A program made the position numbers and the translations under genes. DNA of 64,000 bases from Weimeria sp002480925 (GTDB lineage Bacteria > Bacillota > Clostridia > Lachnospirales > Lachnospiraceae), in contig NZ_JBQHVU010000002.1 in assembly GCF_052064335.1 (NCBI RefSeq), forward strand, positions 62,001-126,000, written 5' to 3'. Positions 58,392 to 64,000 of this stretch are shown here, in pieces. The notes beneath the pieces were generated by a model. The model was not told the DNA's origin and made no database searches. It saw only the letters and a list, made by a program, of their open reading frames with translations. Positions within the stretch are counted from its first letter, which is position 1, and every line of letters begins with the position of its first letter.

Positions 58392-59603
58392 GTGGGTACA
58401 TATAATTACACTATAATCAGGAAGGACGGAAGGCAGCTCAAGGGCAGCATGGATGCTGAAACAAAGGAGCTGGCCATAGGAGAGCTTAAGGCACAGGGGA
58501 ATACTATAATCTCCCTTGAGGAGGCCAATGCTCTGAACTCAAATGTAAATATAAATATCGGCGGCAAGCCGTCGCCGAGAGATATGTCAGTCTTCTGCCG
58601 ACAGTTCGTTTCGATAGTTGACGCCGGAGTTCCGGTCATATCGGCTCTGGAGATGCTTTCAGAACAGACTAATAACAAGAGACTGACTCAGGCCATACTC
58701 GACTGTAAGAAATCGATAGAAAAGGGCTCGACACTTGCAGACGCCATGGCTGATCATCCTGACTGCTTCTCAAGGATCTTTGTCACCCTGGTAAGGTCCG
58801 GTGAGGAATCAGGAGCCCTGTCCCAGTCATTCGAACGAATGGGAAAGCAGTTCGAGAAGGAGCATGCGCTAAAGGCCCTGATCAAGAAGGCGTCGATCTA
58901 CCCGATCATGCTTCTGTCAGTCACCTTTGTAGTAATAGTAGTATTACTCGTAAAGGTTGTACCCCAGTTCAAGGAGATGCTCTCAGAGCTAGGCGGAAAG
59001 ATGCCTGCCATTACGACCTTTGTGCTGAACGCCTCAGATTTCGCCAGGAACTACTGGTATATAATATTTACAGTGATAGCAGCCATTATCGTAAGCTTAA
59101 AGCTTATCCGGACGACCAGGGAAGGAGCCTACAGGCTCGACCAGCTGAAGCTCAAGCTTCCGGGCAAGTCACTTGCAGTAAAGCAGAATACTGCCTCATT
59201 TACCCGTACACTGGCGACTCTTCTGGCATCGGGTATACCGATGATAGATGCACTCAATATTGTAGCCGGGACCATGAAGAATCTGGTATTCGAGGATGCA
59301 GTAAATAAGTGCCGCGAGGCCGTCTCAGTCGGATCGTCACTTGCGACACCGCTGAAGGAGCATGGAGTGTTCCCGCCTCTGGTGCACCATATGGTAGGTA
59401 TAGGAGAGGATACAGGTAATATCGACGGAATGCTCGACAAGGTAGCAGACTACTACGACGAGGAGGTCCGCGAGGCCACGGAGCAGCTCATAGCTCTGAT
59501 GGAGCCTGTGATGATTCTTATCCTTGCAGGAATAGTAGGTTCAATAGTATTCGCTATCGTTCTTCCTATGGGCTCGATGGTATCTGCCCTCGACAATATC
59601 TGA
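58392..59603 (+). CDS. pilC: Type II secretion/type IV pilus platform protein
   Basis: The 403-residue GspF/PilC protein has two repeated T2SSF domains (FCRQFVSIVDAGVPVISALE at about residue 69 and FTRTLATLLASGIPMIDALN at about 271) and three membrane segments. It is the inner-membrane platform of the pilus motor. The start is GTG at 58392 with AGAGGA upstream. It is the first pilus gene here. No assembly ATPase (PilB) was found upstream, so it may lie beyond the window end. Confidence 0.95.
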   Translation: MGTYNYTIIRKDGRQLKGSMDAETKELAIGELKAQGNTIISLEEANALNSNVNINIGGKPSPRDMSVFCRQFVSIVDAGVPVISALEMLSEQTNNKRLTQAILDCKKSIEKGSTLADAMADHPDCFSRIFVTLVRSGEESGALSQSFERMGKQFEKEHALKALIKKASIYPIMLLSVTFVVIVVLLVKVVPQFKEMLSELGGKMPAITTFVLNASDFARNYWYIIFTVIAAIIVSLKLIRTTREGAYRLDQLKLKLPGKSLAVKQNTASFTRTLATLLASGIPMIDALNIVAGTMKNLVFEDAVNKCREAVSVGSSLATPLKEHGVFPPLVHHMVGIGEDTGNIDGMLDKVADYYDEEVREATEQLIALMEPVMILILAGIVGSIVFAIVLPMGSMVSALDNI

Positions 59604-59622
59604 TGGAGGAAGACTGATAGAA

Positions 59623-60543
59623 ATGGAACAAGTATTAGGATATATAGTGACAGTTCTTCTGGGACTTTGCGTTGGAAGCTTTCTGAATGTACTGATATAC
59701 AGGATACCCAAAGGCGAGAATTTCGTTTCATCGAGATCCCACTGCATGAGCTGCGGACATGAGCTGGCCTGGTATGATATGTTTCCAGTCCTCTCATTTG
59801 TCTTCCTGCGGGGCAGATGCAGATACTGCAAAGAGAAGCTTAGCGTACAGTATCCGCTTATAGAGGCGGCCAATGGAGTCCTCTGGGGGCTTTGCTTTTA
59901 CAGATACGGCTTATCGATGATGGGGATTCTCTGTGCAGGACTTTTATCAGCGCTTATAGTGCTTGCGGCGATAGATGCCCGTACTATGGAGATACCGTTC
60001 GGTATCAATGTCTTTATAATGATACTTGCAGTGGTAAAGGTTGTTTCAGAGCTTATATGCTCAGTGACTAAGCGGGGAATGATTCATTCCTTCCTTTACC
60101 AGTGTGCAGGAGATGAGGTAAGTCCGCTCTTCAAGTTCATCTTCTTTATGGGAAGAAATGACACCGGACACTTCAGGAGCTATATAGATTCTCTGATAGA
60201 CAGCGAGGGCATAGGTCCGGTCAATATACTTATAACCCATCTGATCGGACTTTGCGCAGTGAGCGGAGCCATGCTTCTTATCCTTCTTATTTCAAAGGGA
60301 AGAGGGATAGGAGGAGGAGATGTGAAGCTTATGGCAGCCTCTGGCCTCTTTCTTGGATGGAAGCTTACCATTCTTTCACTTTTCCTCGGCTGTATAGTCG
60401 GCAGCGTGATACATCTGATCAGGATGAAGGTAAGCGGAGCAGGAAAGGTACTGGCTATGGGCCCTTATCTGGCATTGGGCATCGGGGTCAACGCTCTGTT
60501 TGGATCAGATCTGATATTCGCATATGTGAGCGCGGTAAGATAA
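59623..60543 (+). CDS. pilD: Type IV prepilin peptidase
   Basis: The 306-residue aspartic protease has the N-terminal methylase domain with Zn-binding-like Cys pairs (CMSCGHE and CRYCKEK at about 46-70) and both catalytic Asp in AAIDARTMEIP (about 118) and GIGGGDVKLMAASG (about 229). It cleaves prepilins before the conserved Phe and methylates them. Between the two Asp it carries an insertion of roughly 60 residues not usual in the family. The nearest GGAGG is 13 bases before the ATG. Confidence 0.93.
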   Translation: MEQVLGYIVTVLLGLCVGSFLNVLIYRIPKGENFVSSRSHCMSCGHELAWYDMFPVLSFVFLRGRCRYCKEKLSVQYPLIEAANGVLWGLCFYRYGLSMMGILCAGLLSALIVLAAIDARTMEIPFGINVFIMILAVVKVVSELICSVTKRGMIHSFLYQCAGDEVSPLFKFIFFMGRNDTGHFRSYIDSLIDSEGIGPVNILITHLIGLCAVSGAMLLILLISKGRGIGGGDVKLMAASGLFLGWKLTILSLFLGCIVGSVIHLIRMKVSGAGKVLAMGPYLALGIGVNALFGSDLIFAYVSAVR

Positions 60544-60566
60544 TATAAAAGATAGAAGGAGAAAAC

Positions 60567-62345
60567 ATGGCACTAACAGTCAATATCCAGCCGGGAGATA
60601 GGATCACCCTTGTCTGCCGGACAGCAAAGAAGGGAAGACACAACGCAATTACAGACCACTTTGCGTTTCCTACTCCGCTTGGAAGCGTAAGCGATGGAAA
60701 GATAGAAGATATAGATGGCTTCTCAAAGGGGCTCATGGCCCAGCTTGAGGCGCATGGTCTTAAGAACGTATCCGATGTAAACTTCTGTATTTCATCTTCG
60801 AAGATCGCTACAAGGGAGATCACTCTTCCGAGACTTCGTGACAAGCAGATAGCTTCTATGATAGAAGCGAATTCCGACGATTATTTCCCGGTGGATATGA
60901 AGCAGTACAAGCTGACATATTCCATCCTTGACGATGAGCCAGCTGTGGCTCCAATAGTAAGAGTAAAGGAAAAGGATAAGGATAAGGGCAAGGAAGCCGC
61001 AGACAAGTCAGCTCCAAAGCAGCAGGATGGGGTCAGGGTCATCCTCAAGGCAGCCCCTAAGGACCTTCTGAATTCCTACGTGGGACTGGCCCAGAAGATG
61101 CTCGTCCATATAAAGATAATGGACTCATCCGATAATGCCCTGCTACAGACCTTCAGGAGCTCTCCTATAAACGGAAGCGTCTGCTATGCTTATATAGCTC
61201 CTGAGAGGATAGAGTGTACATTCCTCTCGGATGGAAGCTATGTGATGCAGAGATCCTTCACCTATGGAGGTGATGAGCTAATAGAGCCTGTCCTCGATCA
61301 GGAGAGAAAGGGTGAGGGAGAATACTTCGAGATCTACAAGGCCCTGACCTCACCGGAGGCTGCTGGACGGATTAAGAGAGATACTGCTGAGCAGCTGCTA
61401 GAGAGAGTTATCTCATCCATAGGCCGCGCCTGTGACTATGTCCATACGACAAAGAACAAGCCTGTAAACGGTATCGTGCTGTTAGGGCCATGTGCTCATC
61501 TGCCTTATCTTCGTGAAGCGATACAGGATAGCACAGGTATAGATACAGCCTTCATGGAGAACATCCAGGAGTTTTCTCCTATAGTAAACGGAAGCGCTGA
61601 GATTGCATGCTACTCAGGAGTTGCAGGCTGTGTGATCGATCCTGTGGATCTGATACCTGATGCCTATCTTCTTGCCAGAGGCCAGAAGGGAGCGGCAGGC
61701 ACAGATGATTCCTTTGCTACCGCTATAGCTGTTGCGGTCATCTTTGCGGCAGTAGGCATAATCCTCGGACTTTTCTCAGTCCTCCAGTACAACAGCTCCA
61801 AAAGAGAGCTCGAGTCCATGAAGACCGAGATGGAGGCATTGAAGCCAGCCAAAGAAACTTATGACAGATATGTTCTTTATTCGAAGAACTCTGACGATAT
61901 AGATGTTATAAAGAAGGACGCAGGCGGCAATAATGCCAATATGAGAAAGTTCTTCGAGGAGGTAGAGTCAAGGATGCCTTCAGACCTTCTCTTCCTCTCG
62001 GCTTCATGCACCCAGACCAATGTGGTTCTGTCGTGTGAGACCAAGAATGATATGGACAGCGCGGCAAATGTTATCCATACCTTCAGGGACTTTGATTCGA
62101 TCAAGGTCACAGACGTGACAACTCCTTCTGTCACCGAGCAGGAGAGTCAGGGAGGCGGCAAGATGCTTAGCTTCGAGATCACCTGTATATTCCCTAATGA
62201 CGGATCTATGGCAGGAAACGAGGCGGCAGGAATCGAGAACCAGACAGACACTACGACAGACACAGGCTCCTCATCATCGAGCAGCTCTTCATCATCAAGT
62301 AGTTCACAGTCGAGCAGCTCCTCATCGGGAAGCTCTGATCAGTAA
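60567..62345 (+). CDS. pilM-pilN: Fused PilM-PilN-like type IV pilus assembly protein
   Basis: In one 592-residue frame residues about 1-370 form an actin-like PilM domain (LPRLRDKQIASMIEANSDDY and GIVLLGPCAHLPYL). A membrane helix follows at about 381-405 (ATAIAVAVIFAAVGIILGLF), then a coiled coil and a PilN-like C-terminal region. A low-complexity Ser-rich tail (about 566-590) ends the protein. In most bacteria PilM and PilN are separate and bind through the PilN N-terminus; here the two are covalently joined. AGGAG precedes the ATG. Confidence 0.85.
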   Translation: MALTVNIQPGDRITLVCRTAKKGRHNAITDHFAFPTPLGSVSDGKIEDIDGFSKGLMAQLEAHGLKNVSDVNFCISSSKIATREITLPRLRDKQIASMIEANSDDYFPVDMKQYKLTYSILDDEPAVAPIVRVKEKDKDKGKEAADKSAPKQQDGVRVILKAAPKDLLNSYVGLAQKMLVHIKIMDSSDNALLQTFRSSPINGSVCYAYIAPERIECTFLSDGSYVMQRSFTYGGDELIEPVLDQERKGEGEYFEIYKALTSPEAAGRIKRDTAEQLLERVISSIGRACDYVHTTKNKPVNGIVLLGPCAHLPYLREAIQDSTGIDTAFMENIQEFSPIVNGSAEIACYSGVAGCVIDPVDLIPDAYLLARGQKGAAGTDDSFATAIAVAVIFAAVGIILGLFSVLQYNSSKRELESMKTEMEALKPAKETYDRYVLYSKNSDDIDVIKKDAGGNNANMRKFFEEVESRMPSDLLFLSASCTQTNVVLSCETKNDMDSAANVIHTFRDFDSIKVTDVTTPSVTEQESQGGGKMLSFEITCIFPNDGSMAGNEAAGIENQTDTTTDTGSSSSSSSSSSSSSQSSSSSSGSSDQ

Positions 62346-62362
62346 GAAAGGGGAGAAACAGG

Positions 62363-63037
62363 ATGGCAACACTTTCTAAAAGAGATATAAAGATACTTAT
62401 AGTATTAGCAGGTATTCTGGTTCTTCTGTTATGCTACCTTCTGGTATACAGGAATTTCACCAACAAGAAAGATGAGGCAGACCAGCAGATAGCCCAGCTT
62501 CAGCCTGAGCTAGACAAGCTGAGGGAATACGAGGCCAACAAGCAGGAGTATATAGACGGTATAGAGGCAGCCAAGGCCAATATCAGTGCAGTCCTCCCTA
62601 CACTTCCTACAGAGGTTCTTACCGAGGATGAGCTGGTATTCGCAAAGAGGTTCGAAAAGGACCTTGGTGTGGATGTGACAGAGGCGACATTCTCTGATCC
62701 GGTCACAGTAGAGCAGTTCAAGAGTGTGACAGAGGATACTATAGATGATCCGTCGAGACAGGTGGATATGACAGTCTACAAGAAGCCTATGACCTTATCG
62801 GTCAAGATGGACTACGACCAGTTCAAGGATGGCATGGATTACATCTTTGACCAGGATACTCTTAAGGGCTTTGATACTATCACAGCCGACTATAATGCAG
62901 AGGAGAGAAATCTGGATGTTTCTGTATCTGTCAACTCCTATTACACGACCTACAAGGATGCGCCTGAGACAGAGCATGATATACCTGAGGTTGATACAGG
63001 AGTCGCTAACCCGTTCGGCACCAGAGCATCACAGTAA
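62363..63037 (+). CDS. pilO: PilO-like type IV pilus alignment protein
   Basis: The 224-residue protein has a short cytosolic N-terminus, a membrane helix (LIVLAGILVLLLCYLLVY, residues 13-30), a coiled-coil stretch (ADQQIAQLQPELDKLREYEA) and a ferredoxin-like C-terminal part. Size, topology and place after PilM-PilN fit PilO. Start ATG at 62363 with AAAGGGGAGA upstream. Confidence 0.8.
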   Translation: MATLSKRDIKILIVLAGILVLLLCYLLVYRNFTNKKDEADQQIAQLQPELDKLREYEANKQEYIDGIEAAKANISAVLPTLPTEVLTEDELVFAKRFEKDLGVDVTEATFSDPVTVEQFKSVTEDTIDDPSRQVDMTVYKKPMTLSVKMDYDQFKDGMDYIFDQDTLKGFDTITADYNAEERNLDVSVSVNSYYTTYKDAPETEHDIPEVDTGVANPFGTRASQ

Positions 63038-63069
63038 TACACGGGGGTTATGGCAAGGAGGAATGGATC

Positions 63070-64000
63070 ATGTCAAGGAGAGACAGACAAACATATAAGG
63101 CAGGAGTATCCGGCGATGCCGGATTCTCCCTGCTGGAGCTGATAGTGTCGGTGGCTATCCTTGCCATCATCATTACTCCGCTTCTGACCGCCTTTGTCGT
63201 ATCGTCAGGGTCGGTTTCCAAGTCCAAGCGTACAGCCGACCAGAATGCGGCTGCACAGACAGTATACGAGAAGATAAAGGACAAGCCCGGCGATTATTTC
63301 TTCAAATGGGCCAGAGGAGAGAACAAGAAAAATACAGATCCAAATGCTGTATCAGATGATGACAAACGGAAGGGATATGAGAAGCTCCTTTCTTATTTTG
63401 GTACAGCTCCTGATACAACTATAGAAAACTCTGTGATAAATACCGGTTGGACTGGCAGCAATAAAAAGAAAAACGACAACCACGGAGACATAGTTTATCT
63501 GGCTATACCAAATATCTATCAGAACGGTACTACTAAGTATTCGGCAACTGTCACTATCCAGGCAGGACTTGGAAATGATTCGGCGTTAACCGGAAATATT
63601 GCTGACCTTGTAAAAGGAACATCCATTTCAGATATGAATGAGAAGCTCAGGACCCAGCCTATGTCCTTTGACAATATCTTCGTCCAGCCAACTGATCCAA
63701 GTATCGATCCTGATAAGCTTGCTTTTTCGACTATTTCCAGTAAGGATACTATAATAAAGCAGAAGAGAAGAATCTATGTCCATTTCACTACAGATGTCTC
63801 GGGACCTGATGGTGATAAGGAGACATATGTGAAGCCGGTTGTGGCATACTGCTATGATATCACCTATATTCACGAGAAGCACATGATCCGCCTTTACGCA
63901 TATCCTACCTACGATAGTACGACAAGGACTATCTCCGTGACTACCAAAAAGACTGTTGACGGGGCTATAACGAGTCTTGCCACAGGAGAGGAGGCCGGCT
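63070..64000 (+). CDS. Prepilin-like protein, cut by window end
   Basis: From the ATG at 63070 (AAGGAGG upstream) the frame is open to base 64000, about 310 residues, with no stop. It has a short positive leader, the cleavage and methylation site AGFSLLELIVSVAI (Gly before Phe, Glu at +5), and a hydrophobic N-terminal helix (to about residue 50). It is longer than a major pilin, so it is more likely a minor pilin or pseudopilin. The N-terminal motif is a substrate for the peptidase at 59623. The C-terminus was not seen. Confidence 0.9.
   Translation, partial: MSRRDRQTYKAGVSGDAGFSLLELIVSVAILAIIITPLLTAFVVSSGSVSKSKRTADQNAAAQTVYEKIKDKPGDYFFKWARGENKKNTDPNAVSDDDKRKGYEKLLSYFGTAPDTTIENSVINTGWTGSNKKKNDNHGDIVYLAIPNIYQNGTTKYSATVTIQAGLGNDSALTGNIADLVKGTSISDMNEKLRTQPMSFDNIFVQPTDPSIDPDKLAFSTISSKDTIIKQKRRIYVHFTTDVSGPDGDKETYVKPVVAYCYDITYIHEKHMIRLYAYPTYDSTTRTISVTTKKTVDGAITSLATGEEAG

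Noticed and set aside
62268..62340. Ser-codon run as a DNA repeat element
   Set aside because: The repeat follows the codon frame and encodes a serine-rich tail, so it is treated as part of the protein.
1..64000. Mobile elements, CRISPR arrays, tRNA or rRNA genes
   Set aside because: No transposase, integrase, phage protein, spaced direct repeats or tRNA/rRNA-like sequence was recognised by eye; small tRNAs could still be missed without a dedicated scan.

Overview
The window looks like a chromosomal segment of an anaerobic Firmicute, most likely a Lachnospiraceae-type Clostridia. Support comes from AGGAGG-type ribosome binding sites, a pyruvate phosphate dikinase, a GGGtGRT/NifU-like gene pair, a YesN/YesM-like regulator pair beside a sugar ABC transporter, a MalQ-GlgP fusion, an anaerobic (early cobalt insertion) cobalamin pathway and a Gram-positive type IV pilus-like cluster. 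No rRNA, tRNA, CRISPR array, insertion sequence or phage gene was seen. Genes are densely packed with many ATGA-type overlaps. The family assignment is inference from gene content; no database was searched.

Layout. 1-4.8 kb: a glycerophosphodiester phosphodiesterase cut by the window edge, a GPH-family sugar symporter, the GGGtGRT/Fe-S scaffold pair and an AraC regulator. 4.9-12.9 kb: an operon for uptake and flavin-dependent oxidation of an amine, amino acid or opine-like compound (ornithine-cyclodeaminase-like protein, cytidylate-kinase-like protein, an amino-acid permease fused to an iron alcohol dehydrogenase, and a four-part HcnABC/opine-oxidase-like enzyme), headed by a terminator/antiterminator leader. 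13-20.2 kb: a MATE exporter, a decayed spermidine-synthase-like gene, ppdK, a cytosolic ParB-like/BMP hybrid and a phosphoesterase. 20.2-32.8 kb: glycogen/maltodextrin metabolism (MalQ-GlgP fusion), a two-component system, a sugar ABC transporter and an extra binding protein. 32.8-34.8 kb: an Amt-PII fusion with a leader of the same design as the one at 4.87 kb. 34.8-49.8 kb: a BtuFCD/FecBCD-like importer with a NEAT-like surface protein, interleaved with a large cobalamin biosynthesis operon. 49.8-57.5 kb: two secreted transglutaminase-like proteins, a chemoreceptor, a DUF4358 lipoprotein and an MBOAT/DHHW surface-acylation pair. 57.5-64 kb: a hexapeptide protein, then pilC-pilD-pilMN-pilO and a prepilin that runs off the window.

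Most notable signals. (1) Two unlinked leaders, before the amine-oxidation operon and before amt-PII, share a short hairpin with the six-base loop AAAGAC (A1, G4, as in ANTAR-protein targets) whose 3' arm is also the 5' arm of a strong terminator. This suggests one RNA-binding antiterminator controls nitrogen acquisition and amine catabolism. (2) A permease fused to a metal-dependent alcohol dehydrogenase. (3) At least six transcription units have a -10 box 6-9 bases before the start codon and no ribosome binding site, so they probably make leaderless mRNAs. (4) Gene fusions: MalQ-GlgP, Amt-PII, CbiJ-CbiE, PilM-PilN, ParB-like-BMP. (5) Promoters of downstream genes are repeatedly laid over the terminators of upstream genes.
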